6,825 nt of DNA from CAZRXG01 sp964603985 (GTDB taxonomy: Bacteria > Chloroflexota > Anaerolineae > Aggregatilineales > UBA3940). Below are positions 1-5,515 of the stretch, piece after piece. The notes under the pieces are model-generated. The model ran no database searches and was not told the origin of the DNA. It worked only from the letters and a program-made list of their open reading frames with translations. The stretch covers positions 1 through 6,825 of the forward strand of contig CAZRXG010000080.1 of NCBI GenBank assembly GCA_964603985.1, in the 5' to 3' direction. The translations under genes and the position numbers were made by a program. Position 1 is the stretch's first letter, and the number at the start of each line of letters is the position of its first letter.

Positions 1-118
1 GAGCAAAAGCGATGTGATGAGAACCCAGGAAGTTGGCGTCCTTGCGGTCGAAGCGCACGAGCAGAGCGCGGAACTTGTCGGCCCAGGCGAAACTGCGCTC
101 ACCCCATTTCCAGGAAGC
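1..118 (-). pseudogene. IS5-family transposase, C-terminal fragment (runs off left edge)
   Basis: Reading the minus strand from 118 to 2 gives 39 open codons. They contain GERSFAWADKFRALLVRFDR, followed by a segment ending FLGSHHIAFA. This matches the C-terminal part of IS5-family DDE transposases, where an ER-(S/T)-FAW-x-DKF-x-LL-x-RF block carries the catalytic glutamate and is followed by a hydrophobic stretch normally ending near INLRH. The reading frame continues past the left edge, so the true end is not visible. Upstream (higher coordinates) the similarity stops at the hairpin starting at base 118, and the central part of the catalytic domain is absent. An N-terminal piece of the same kind of protein lies at 270-407 on the same strand, so both are read as remains of one inactivated element. 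The family call rests on motif recognition only. Confidence 0.75.
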
Positions 119-136
119 CCCCACCTGTGGTGGGGG
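118..136. repeat. Left hairpin of the palindromic element
   Basis: CCCCCACC-TGT-GGTGGGGG forms a perfect 8-bp stem with a 3-base loop. It abuts the point where the transposase C-terminal similarity ends. It matches the hairpin at 228-246 at 14 of 19 positions, and four of the five differences form two compensated base pairs. Confidence 0.85.
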
Positions 137-145
137 AGGAATGGA

Positions 146-211
146 CGGAGCCGAAGGCTCCGCAGGGCGAAGCCCTGATGGAGTGTCCAAGCAAACCGGT
201 TCCCGAAGGGA
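146..211 (+). ncRNA. Candidate structured RNA with three GAA-capped hairpins
   Basis: Three hairpins with the same GAA loop follow one another. The first is CGGAGCC-GAA-GGCTCCG at 146-162 and the second is CAGGGC-GAA-GCCCTG at 163-177, directly adjoining it. The third is TCCC-GAA-GGGA at 201-211. The first two can be closed by a TGGA/TCCA outer stem (142-145 with 186-189), giving a three-way junction. On the plus strand the GAA triloops and the adjoining element-end hairpin recall the folded scaffold of TnpB-associated omega RNAs. The fold would also work as DNA recognised by a transposase. I see no clear promoter for it, and expression is unproven. Confidence 0.35.
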
Positions 212-227
212 CAAAATCCCGGAGAGG

Positions 228-246
228 CCACTACCTCTGGTAGTGG
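228..246. repeat. Right hairpin of the palindromic element
   Basis: CCACTACC-TCT-GGTAGTGG forms a perfect 8-bp stem with a 3-base loop. It sits inside the 9-bp inverted repeat 212-220/250-258, so a longer interrupted hairpin is possible. It resembles the hairpin at 118-136 in sequence as well as in shape. That suggests both arose from one ancestral unit or are kept similar by a shared recognition protein. Confidence 0.85.
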
Positions 247-269
247 TTAGGGATTTTGAGGTTTGCCGT

Positions 270-407
270 TCACTGGTGAAGCGGTCTTTTGTAGACTCCG
301 GCGTTGAACAGGCGCTTGCGCCCTCGCTTTGGCTTTTTCCAGTTCCGTACGTTTTCCGCATGTTCGGAAAACTGTTCCTCGGTTACACTGGTGGGGATAG
401 TGCTCAT
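270..407 (-). pseudogene. IS5-family transposase, N-terminal fragment with early stop
   Basis: On the minus strand an ATG at 407-405 opens a 45-residue frame that begins MSTIPTSVTEEQFSEHAENV, contains KPKRGRKRLFN, and stops at 272-270. IS5-family transposases of this group start with a similar TEEQF-x-H segment, then a basic KRG stretch and an FNYILY-like helix, so this is recognisable as the N-terminal domain. The family is usually several hundred residues, so almost everything after the first domain is missing. The start has a good ribosome binding site (AAGGAG, plus-strand 417-422 as CTCCTT, 9 bases from the ATG). That shows this was a real gene start. Downstream, the frame is interrupted and runs into the palindromic element. 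It is probably part of the same dead element as 1-118. Confidence 0.65.
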
Positions 408-499
408 GGTTGTGAACTCCTTGGATGGAGTTTTTCATCAATCATGACGCACTATCACCTTTTTGGGAAAGTTTGAATCAGCTCGAAGAGAGAGGATCG

Positions 500-1000
500 A
501 TGACCACAAAACAGAAGATTATTACTGTCTTGGCGCTGATTGGGATCGTGTTCTGGTGCTTTCCGGTTGCCTGGTTTCTTCAGTGGTGGTCAGTTCTGAC
601 CCTGACAACCGTCGGCAGCGTGGGAACGCTCACCGGCTGTATCACCTTCTTTCCTGTCCTGCTGCTGGGAAACGTGTTTGCCTTGATAGGCGGCTTTCGC
701 AAAGAGTTGGGAAAGCCCAGGATGGGCCTCTTCCTGTTTGTTCTGGTAGCCAATGCCGTTTTGATCGTTACGGGCATCACGACCATCATTGGCACGGTCA
801 ACAGCCTGTCCTCGCACACCTCACTGTTTACACCCCAACCCGAAGACATCCTGTGGGACGAGTGGCTGATGATGTTCCTCATATTCGTCGGCCCGCAGTT
901 ATTGGCAATGGGAGTGGCCGCTTTCGGGCTGGCCCGGCTATGGAAGCATTCTCAGCAAACTGGGGAGCCACCTGAGACTGTGGAAACCGCGGAGGGCTGA
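500..1000 (+). CDS. Hypothetical integral membrane protein, four predicted helices
   Basis: I do not recognise this 166-residue protein. It has four hydrophobic segments, at about residues 7-26, 41-65, 75-99 and 121-146. A short basic loop (RKELGKPR) lies between the second and third. A hydrophilic stretch with several acidic residues (about 109-120) precedes the last helix, and the C-terminal tail is polar and acidic. It should be an inner-membrane protein. The start at ATG 500 is preferred because AGAGAGG lies at 489-495, just upstream. The frame stays open back to 425, but that extension adds hydrophilic residues overlapping the transposon end. The gene ends one base before the next start at 1002, so the two look translationally coupled. 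No catalytic motif is visible. It lies directly beside insertion-sequence debris. Confidence 0.75.
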   Translation: MTTKQKIITVLALIGIVFWCFPVAWFLQWWSVLTLTTVGSVGTLTGCITFFPVLLLGNVFALIGGFRKELGKPRMGLFLFVLVANAVLIVTGITTIIGTVNSLSSHTSLFTPQPEDILWDEWLMMFLIFVGPQLLAMGVAAFGLARLWKHSQQTGEPPETVETAEG

Positions 1001-1001
1001 G

Positions 1002-1189
1002 ATGAGCAAATCGTCAACGTGTATCAGGATGTTTCTTCTCTGGCTCGCGGCGGTGTTTGTCGTGACCTCATCGGCCGGCAGCACACAGACGGTCACAACG
1101 TGCGCATCTGCACTGCAACCGGGCAGGCGGCGGGGAGGGTTCCGGAGATGATTGCCACGGCCATTGGCGAACCGGTACTCACCGGGTAG
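1002..1189 (+). pseudogene. Short secreted or membrane-anchored peptide gene, probably frameshifted
   Basis: ATG 1002 follows GGAGGG (991-996, inside the end of the previous gene) at a 5-base spacing. It opens a 49-codon frame (stop at 1149-1151) with a signal-peptide-like start: a basic N-region, then the core MFLLWLAAVFVV, then small residues. After about residue 30 the sequence turns into a low-quality Arg/Gly-rich tail. In a different frame (position 1082 onward) a more protein-like stretch, including NVRICTATGQAAGRVPEM, runs to a stop at 1187-1189, only 19 bases before the next gene. The simplest reading is one small exported-protein gene of about 60 residues broken by a frameshift. A genuine 49-residue peptide or a spurious frame are alternatives. 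No family is recognised. Confidence 0.3.
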
Positions 1190-1208
1190 CGGAGCATAGG
1201 AGTTGAAA

Positions 1209-1733
1209 ATGACATCGGCAAAACCAATCCTCTTTGAGGCCGAGGGCGAGACGGAATATTACACGTGGCGGACTGGTCGTGCTGAATGCGATCCCGGTAT
1301 GGGTGTCATTACGGTCTGTGGAGTGCCAGGTGAAACACCTCTGATCACCATCCCGATCGACGAGGTCGTCGGGTTTGAGATCATCCAGAGGGAGAACATC
1401 AGCATCCTCCTCCACATCGTTTTTGGCGCGCTGCTTGCCGATTGGAACACTGGTCTTGGGTGTCTTCTCTCCCTCATCCTCTCCCCGGTCGCAATCGTAG
1501 ACAGAATCGTTGCCAAAAGAACACAGTTTCCCGCCATCAAGTTGACTCAATCAGCGGGCAGCAGTCCGGGGCAGGGGTGGACGCTCACCATAAGGTCCAA
1601 AAGGCGAGGGCGGCGTGGACGAGAGGAGACGCGCGAGTTAGCAAACCATCTTGCAGATGTACTGCGCGAATCTGGGTACAGTGGCTTGATGCCCGACCTC
1701 TCGGCGCATGAGCTCTGGTTCGGTGCCAGGTAA
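1209..1733 (+). CDS. Hypothetical protein with central hydrophobic hairpin
   Basis: This is a 174-residue protein of unknown family. Residues 1-62 look beta-rich and soluble, with segments such as GVITVCGV and PLITIPIDEVVGFEI. Residues about 63-98 are strongly hydrophobic with a break at ADWNTG, consistent with a membrane hairpin. A basic stretch follows (RSKRRGRRGR, about 129-138), then an amphipathic helix (ETRELANHLADVLRESG). Strands, an inserted membrane hairpin and a final helix recall membrane-linked PH-like domains of bacteria, but this is inference from pattern only. ATG 1209 was chosen because AGGAG (1198-1202) lies 6 bases upstream. A TTG at 1203 in the same frame is possible but too close to that site. 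It is the third member of the 500-1733 set and lies upstream of the terminator at 1887. Confidence 0.7.
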   Translation: MTSAKPILFEAEGETEYYTWRTGRAECDPGMGVITVCGVPGETPLITIPIDEVVGFEIIQRENISILLHIVFGALLADWNTGLGCLLSLILSPVAIVDRIVAKRTQFPAIKLTQSAGSSPGQGWTLTIRSKRRGRRGREETRELANHLADVLRESGYSGLMPDLSAHELWFGAR

Positions 1734-1842
1734 CTATGGTTTTGCCCCGGATGCTGCTACGGATGAGGCGAAGGGCGACTCCTGAGCAGGCCACGGGGTA
1801 ATTGAACGGTATTCCAAGCAGCGGAGGAGAGTGTCAAAATGT

Positions 1843-1871
1843 GTGGGGGCCCAAAGTGATGCCCCCCCCAC
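1843..1871. repeat. G-run/C-run inverted repeat in intergenic DNA
   Basis: GTGGGGG (1843-1849) can pair with CCCCCAC (1865-1871) across a 15-base loop, and an eight-C run occupies 1862-1869. There is no T tract after it, so it is not a standard terminator on its own. It lies just upstream of the intrinsic terminator and might be an accessory hairpin. Apart from this hairpin and that terminator, bases 1734-1914 show no gene. Confidence 0.35.
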
Positions 1872-1886
1872 TTACGTGCCTCGCTG

Positions 1887-1912
1887 GCCTGGCGTCTGAC
1901 GTCAGGCTTTTT
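1887..1912 (+). terminator. Rho-independent terminator after the 500-1733 gene set
   Basis: GCCTG-G-CGT (1887-1895) pairs with ACG-T-CAGGC (1899-1907), giving a 9-bp stem with one G-U pair and a CTG loop. TTTTT follows immediately at 1908-1912. It would end transcription of the left gene set and insulate the gene at 1989. Confidence 0.75.
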
Positions 1913-1914
1913 GT

Positions 1915-1943
1915 GTGACTCGCCCTGCACTTTACGGTAAACT
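1915..1943 (+). promoter_or_regulatory. Candidate sigma70-type promoter for the gene at 1989
   Basis: GTGACT (1915-1920) and TAAACT (1938-1943) are separated by 17 bases and each match the housekeeping consensus at 4 of 6 positions. The pair sits directly after a terminator and 45 bases before the start codon, where a promoter is expected. The match is moderate and Chloroflexota promoters are poorly characterised. Confidence 0.35.
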
Positions 1944-1988
1944 CGTCACACCGGAAGGGACGCTGAGTTGGGGTGAGGGGGGAACATC

Positions 1989-2783
1989 ATGCCTGCAACA
2001 CAGTTCAAACCGGAGGTTCACGGCTTCGCCTTCGTAAATGCCTGGAAGCTCGAAGCGCTGGACCGGGCCGGGATTCGCGAGGGGGTCGAGCGCATTACCT
2101 ACGCCGTCACCAACCTCCTGCGCTTTCTTTTCGGCGGCAAGTGGGCGCTGGTCGCCTTCAAGGACTGCCGGGATAAACTGCGCACGTGGGTCGATGGAAT
2201 CCTGGATGGGACGTATGGCTACTGCGGCGGCATGGCGTTTGCCGCCGTCGATTACTATCACCGCCCCGATCTGGACTTCCCTCGCGGCACGGAGAAGGAT
2301 GTCCGGCCCACCTGGGATCACGGCGCGGATCTGCGTAAGTACATCGTGCGGCGGCTGATCGACAGCCTGATCGATAACGCCCCTATCTTCCTGACCTGGA
2401 TGGCCTTCCTGCACGTCATCCCGGAGAAGTCGCTGCTGCGCGGCGGGGTGGGCTGGCTGCGTAGAAAGTCCGAACGGGAGTGGCGCAGGCTCAAGCGGCA
2501 CCTCGACGCGGGCGAGCCGTGGCCTATCGGGCTGGTGGGCAAAACCAAAAACCCGACCTTCAATCACCAAATTGTGGCCTACGACTACGAGTACGCCGAC
2601 GGCGCGATCACGATCTATGTGTACGACGTGAACTGTCCCGGCCAGGCCAGCACCATCCGCCTTGAGTTTGGGGAACAGCGCCTGGGCGTGGAAAGCTGCC
2701 ACGATCGGAGCCGGGGCGCGCTGCAGGGCTTCTTCTGCGAGCGGTACCACCGCAAATCGCCGCCGGCAGTCGTGTGGCCGTAA
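1989..2783 (+). CDS. Papain/C39-like cysteine-peptidase-type protein
   Basis: This 264-residue protein is probably cytoplasmic: it has no signal peptide. A GYCGGM motif places Cys79 at the start of a helix (AFAAVDYY), as in papain-like folds. Late in the chain, His193 in FNHQIVAYDYEY begins a strand, and Asp213 in YVYDVNCPG follows a second strand. The order Cys, His, Asp/Asn with these strand contexts is that of papain-like and C39-like peptidases, so a Cys79-His193-Asp213 (or Asn215) triad is proposed. Residues about 102-180 form a helical insert between Cys and His, rich in Trp and Arg. ATG 1989 is supported by GAGGGGGG (1975-1982), 6 bases upstream. It stands alone between a terminator and a separate promoter region. 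The substrate is unknown. A transglutaminase-like or catalytically dead papain-fold protein is possible. Confidence 0.65.
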   Translation: MPATQFKPEVHGFAFVNAWKLEALDRAGIREGVERITYAVTNLLRFLFGGKWALVAFKDCRDKLRTWVDGILDGTYGYCGGMAFAAVDYYHRPDLDFPRGTEKDVRPTWDHGADLRKYIVRRLIDSLIDNAPIFLTWMAFLHVIPEKSLLRGGVGWLRRKSEREWRRLKRHLDAGEPWPIGLVGKTKNPTFNHQIVAYDYEYADGAITIYVYDVNCPGQASTIRLEFGEQRLGVESCHDRSRGALQGFFCERYHRKSPPAVVWP

Positions 2784-2814
2784 GCAACGCGGCCGGCTCG
2801 TCCGCCGTATAGTC

Positions 2815-2842
2815 TTGTGTGGCGGCTCAAATCGTATATCAT
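2815..2842 (+). promoter_or_regulatory. Candidate sigma70-type promoter for the vWA-FHA gene
   Basis: TTGTGT (2815-2820) and TATCAT (2837-2842, 5 of 6 to TATAAT) are 16 bases apart in the 138-base gap upstream of the gene at 2922. A TATATC overlapping the same spot is an alternative -10. The resulting leader would be about 75 bases. I see no terminator in this gap for the upstream gene. Confidence 0.4.
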
Positions 2843-2921
2843 TGACCCATCTCGTGATGTGCCGGATTGGTGGGCTGGTAGGTTGCTGCCGGATTGAGTG
2901 TGTGGTGGAAGGAGCACCGAA

Positions 2922-4529
2922 GTGCAGGCCGATTATATTCTTGACTACAACGTAATCTCCGTCGCGCAGGAGCACCACGTCTATCTGCTGGCCCGCATCA
3001 AGGCGGGCCAGGCGGTTGACCTCGTCGAGCGCATCCCGCTCAACCTGAGCGTGGTGCTCGACCGCAGCGGCTCGATGGCCGGGGACAAGCTCGATTACGT
3101 CAAGAGAGCCGTCCAGTTCCTCGTCCAGCACCTCGGCGCGGACGACCGCTTCAGCGTGGTGGTCTATAGCGAGGCGGTGCAGGTCAGTGTCTCGCCGGGG
3201 CCGGTCATCCACAAGGACACCATCAACCACACCATCGGCGAGATCACCGCCGGGGGCATGACCAACCTCAGCGGCGGCTGGCTTCAGGGCTGCCAGCTTG
3301 TTGCCGAGAGCCAGGCCGAGGGCCAGGTGAACCGCGTCCTCCTGCTGACCGACGGTCTGGCTAACCAGGGCGTCACCGACCCCAAGCGGCTGGCCGCGAT
3401 AGCCCGCCAGAAGCGCGAGGCGGGCATCACCACCACCACGCTGGGCGTCGGCATGGACTTCAACGAAGATCTGTTGGTGCGTATGGCGCACGAGGGCGGG
3501 GGCGCGTTCTACTTCATCGACGACCCCGACCAGGCTCCTCTCATCTTCGCCGAGGAGCTTAAAGACCTGCTGAGCGTGGTCGGGCAGAACCTGGTCATCA
3601 CCCTGGCGCTCACCGAAGACGTGCGCATGATCCGCCAGCTCAACACCTATCCCTCCGAGACGAAGAACCGCGAGGTCGTCTTCCGGCTGGGCGACCTTTT
3701 CTCCGACGAGATCAAGACCCTGCTGATCGAGCTGTCCATCCCCGCGCTTGACGAACTGGGCGAGGTCGAGGTCGCCCGCCTGCGCTTCGACTACGACGAG
3801 CTGTCCGAGGATCAGGCCGTCCACCGCACGCACGAGATCCCCATCATTGTCAACGCCGTCCCCGCCGAAGAGCTTGAGGCCCGGACCCCGGACGCGGAGG
3901 TCGTCAAGACCGCGCTGCTGCTGCGCGCCGCCCGCGCCCGTGAGGAGGCCATCGAGCACGCCGACCGGGGCCGCTTTGAGGACGCCCAGGAGGTTCTCTC
4001 CTCCGTCGCCGACGACATCCAGGAATCCGGCCTCGAAGACGACGAGCTTCAGACCGAGCACGACATGCTGCGCGAGGAGGCAATTGACATGGAGATGGGC
4101 GCGCGGCGCTACGATGCCTACGCGCGCAAGACCGGCACCAGTAAGGTGTTCCACGCGAATCGTCACGCCGCCCGCGCCATGACGACCGCCACCCTGCACC
4201 TGCACATGAAGTCCTCACGCGAGGCGCTGGAGCGTGACGGCGAGACGCCGGAGGTCATCGCCTGGAAGCGCGAGTCGCTTGACCTGGCCTCGGTGGACGA
4301 GGTGCGCATCGGGCGCGCCGACGACAACGACATCGTGATCGCGGAAGGGGAAGTCTCCAATTATCACTGCCGGATCGTGCGCCGGGGCGACGACCTTTTC
4401 CTCGAAGATCTGGGCAGCACCAACGGCACCTTTGCCAACGGCGGGCTGGTCGAGACCCCCTTCCGCCTGAGCGTCGGCGACGTGGTCACCGTCGGCTCGT
4501 GGCTGTTTATGTTTAAAGCCTCCGACTAG
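2922..4529 (+). CDS. vWA-FHA domain protein
   Basis: This 535-residue protein has no signal peptide or membrane segment, so it is probably cytoplasmic. Residues about 40-220 are a von Willebrand A domain with a complete metal-binding MIDAS set: Asp47, Ser49 and Ser51 (VLDRSGSM), Thr114 (GGMTNLSGG) and Asp144 (LLLTDGLANQG). Residues about 220-315 look like a beta-rich continuation, and 320-430 are helical and highly charged. Residues about 455-535 are an FHA domain with the conserved Gly464-Arg465 (VRIGRADDND), Ser479 and His482 (SNYHCRI), and the SxNG signature at 499-502 (LGSTNGTF). FHA domains bind phosphothreonine peptides, and vWA domains bind proteins through a metal ion. It is probably a phosphorylation-dependent adaptor. 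GTG 2922 is chosen because AAGGAG lies 7 bases before it. The frame is open upstream to 2898. The next gene starts 14 bases after the stop, so co-transcription is likely. No Ser/Thr kinase is in view. Confidence 0.9.
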   Translation: MQADYILDYNVISVAQEHHVYLLARIKAGQAVDLVERIPLNLSVVLDRSGSMAGDKLDYVKRAVQFLVQHLGADDRFSVVVYSEAVQVSVSPGPVIHKDTINHTIGEITAGGMTNLSGGWLQGCQLVAESQAEGQVNRVLLLTDGLANQGVTDPKRLAAIARQKREAGITTTTLGVGMDFNEDLLVRMAHEGGGAFYFIDDPDQAPLIFAEELKDLLSVVGQNLVITLALTEDVRMIRQLNTYPSETKNREVVFRLGDLFSDEIKTLLIELSIPALDELGEVEVARLRFDYDELSEDQAVHRTHEIPIIVNAVPAEELEARTPDAEVVKTALLLRAARAREEAIEHADRGRFEDAQEVLSSVADDIQESGLEDDELQTEHDMLREEAIDMEMGARRYDAYARKTGTSKVFHANRHAARAMTTATLHLHMKSSREALERDGETPEVIAWKRESLDLASVDEVRIGRADDNDIVIAEGEVSNYHCRIVRRGDDLFLEDLGSTNGTFANGGLVETPFRLSVGDVVTVGSWLFMFKASD

Positions 4530-4543
4530 TTGAAGGAAGGATT

Positions 4544-5422
4544 TTGCGCGCACCGCCGCACAAGTTGATCACCCTGGCTCTCCTGCTCTGGCTTGGCCTC
4601 GCGGCCTGCGGCGGCCCGCTGATCCGCCCCCGCCTGACGCCCACACCGCGTCCCACGCGCACGCCTCTGCCCTCGCCGGACGCGCCGCCCACCGCCACTC
4701 GCCGCCCCCGCACGCCGACGCCCACGCCCCCGCCCGGCTGGGAGACGCTTCTGCCGGGCTTTGAGATGGGCCGGATGATCATCGTCCCGGAGGGATTTGA
4801 GTACCCGGTTGAGGTGACGGTCGTGCGCCTCGACCCCGCGCACATCGATCTGCGCATCCACTACAGCCAGGCCACCGCTGCGACCGTCTCAGGCTGGCAG
4901 GCCCGCACCGGCGCGCTGCTGGTCGTCAACGGCGGGTTCTTTTACCCTTCCAGGGAGACGCTTGGTCTGCTGATCGTCGATGGCGAGACGTTCGGTTATT
5001 CTTTCGACGGGCACGGCGGTATGTTGAGTGTCACCGGGGACGAGATCAGCATCCGCTCGCTGGCGCAGTATCCCTACCGGCCCGGCGAGCGCTTCGACCA
5101 GGCGGTACAGGGCCGCCCGATGCTGCTCTATCCCGGCGGCGTTCCGGCTGATTTCACCCTCTCCCGCGAGCTCAGCCGCCGCACCGCCGTCGCCCAGGAT
5201 CGGCACGGGCGGCTGGTCTTCTTCGCCATCGACTACGGCGCGGTCTCGCTCTACGACCTGCGCGACTGGATGGCCTGGAGCGAGGAGCTTGACCTCTTCG
5301 TGGCCTTCAATCTCGACGGCGGCGGCTCGACCGGCCTGGCGCTGGACGCCGGCGGGCGCTCGCTGCTGATCGACTCGTGGACTACCGTGCCGAGCGTGAT
5401 TGCTGTGTACCCAAAACCCTGA
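4544..5422 (+). CDS. Lipoprotein with phosphodiester glycosidase (NAGPA-type) domain
   Basis: This is a 292-residue exported lipoprotein. Residues 1-22 form a signal sequence with a hydrophobic core and the lipobox LAAC, so Cys22 should carry the lipid. Residues about 30-64 are a Pro/Thr/Arg-rich linker with TP and RP repeats that would hold the catalytic part off the membrane. Residues about 75-290 match the phosphodiester glycosidase family (NAGPA, also called DUF2233): VVNGGFF at 127-133, a SRRTAVAQD segment at 211-219, and the hallmark NLDGGGSTG at 256-264. In mammals the family removes N-acetylglucosamine from a phosphodiester. Bacterial members are thought to act on envelope sugar phosphodiesters, but this substrate is unknown. 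The TTG start at 4544 follows GAAGGAAGG (4532-4540). No ATG exists before the lipobox. It follows the vWA-FHA gene by 14 bases. Confidence 0.85.
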   Translation: MRAPPHKLITLALLLWLGLAACGGPLIRPRLTPTPRPTRTPLPSPDAPPTATRRPRTPTPTPPPGWETLLPGFEMGRMIIVPEGFEYPVEVTVVRLDPAHIDLRIHYSQATAATVSGWQARTGALLVVNGGFFYPSRETLGLLIVDGETFGYSFDGHGGMLSVTGDEISIRSLAQYPYRPGERFDQAVQGRPMLLYPGGVPADFTLSRELSRRTAVAQDRHGRLVFFAIDYGAVSLYDLRDWMAWSEELDLFVAFNLDGGGSTGLALDAGGRSLLIDSWTTVPSVIAVYPKP

Positions 5423-5515
5423 TCCCGCGTTATTATTGGCGACCAACGGGCGGCGGCCCGATTGCCGGGTATGTGCGCCGTTCATCATTCTCCGGCCCAG
5501 GAGCTGACTCAACAC

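Larger units (their letters stand above)
118..258. mobile_element. Palindrome-rich IS200/IS605-like non-autonomous element or omega-RNA/right-end relic
   Basis: This 141-base stretch separates the two transposase fragments and has no convincing coding content. It starts with an 8-bp perfect hairpin (118-136) and ends with a related 8-bp perfect hairpin (228-246). The second hairpin is enclosed by a 9-bp inverted repeat, CAAAATCCC (212-220) with GGGATTTTG (250-258). Between them lie three hairpins with GAA loops. Subterminal hairpins recognised by the HuH transposase TnpA, and a folded RNA next to the right end, are known for IS200/IS605 elements. The layout therefore fits a TnpA-mobilised palindromic mini-element or the tail of a degraded tnpB element. 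No tnpA or tnpB is in the window, and the boundaries and target sequence are not defined, so the class is inference. A REP/BIME-like or other MITE origin is the main alternative. Confidence 0.45.

Noticed and set aside
118..258. CRISPR-like repeat pair
   Set aside because: There are only two imperfect palindromic units with a structured, not spacer-like, interval. No array of equal repeats and no cas gene is present.
33..476. A 147-codon plus-strand frame over the left region
   Set aside because: It runs antisense to both transposase fragments and through the palindromic element. The sequence has no domain features and the frame is open by chance.
3748..4182. Plus-strand frame rich in Arg, Pro, Ser and Thr
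   Set aside because: It is an out-of-frame shadow inside the vWA-FHA gene, with biased composition typical of frame-shifted GC-rich DNA.
1932..4205. A 757-codon open frame on the minus strand
   Set aside because: It lies antisense to two genes with clear motifs and ribosome binding sites (1989-2783 and 2922-4529). Its composition (Val, Leu, Gly, Asp, His-rich, no motif) is what a GC-rich coding strand produces in its complement.
5423..5515. A TATTAT box at 5431-5436 as a promoter for the aminotransferase
   Set aside because: No acceptable -35 element lies 16-18 bases upstream, so it was not listed as a promoter.
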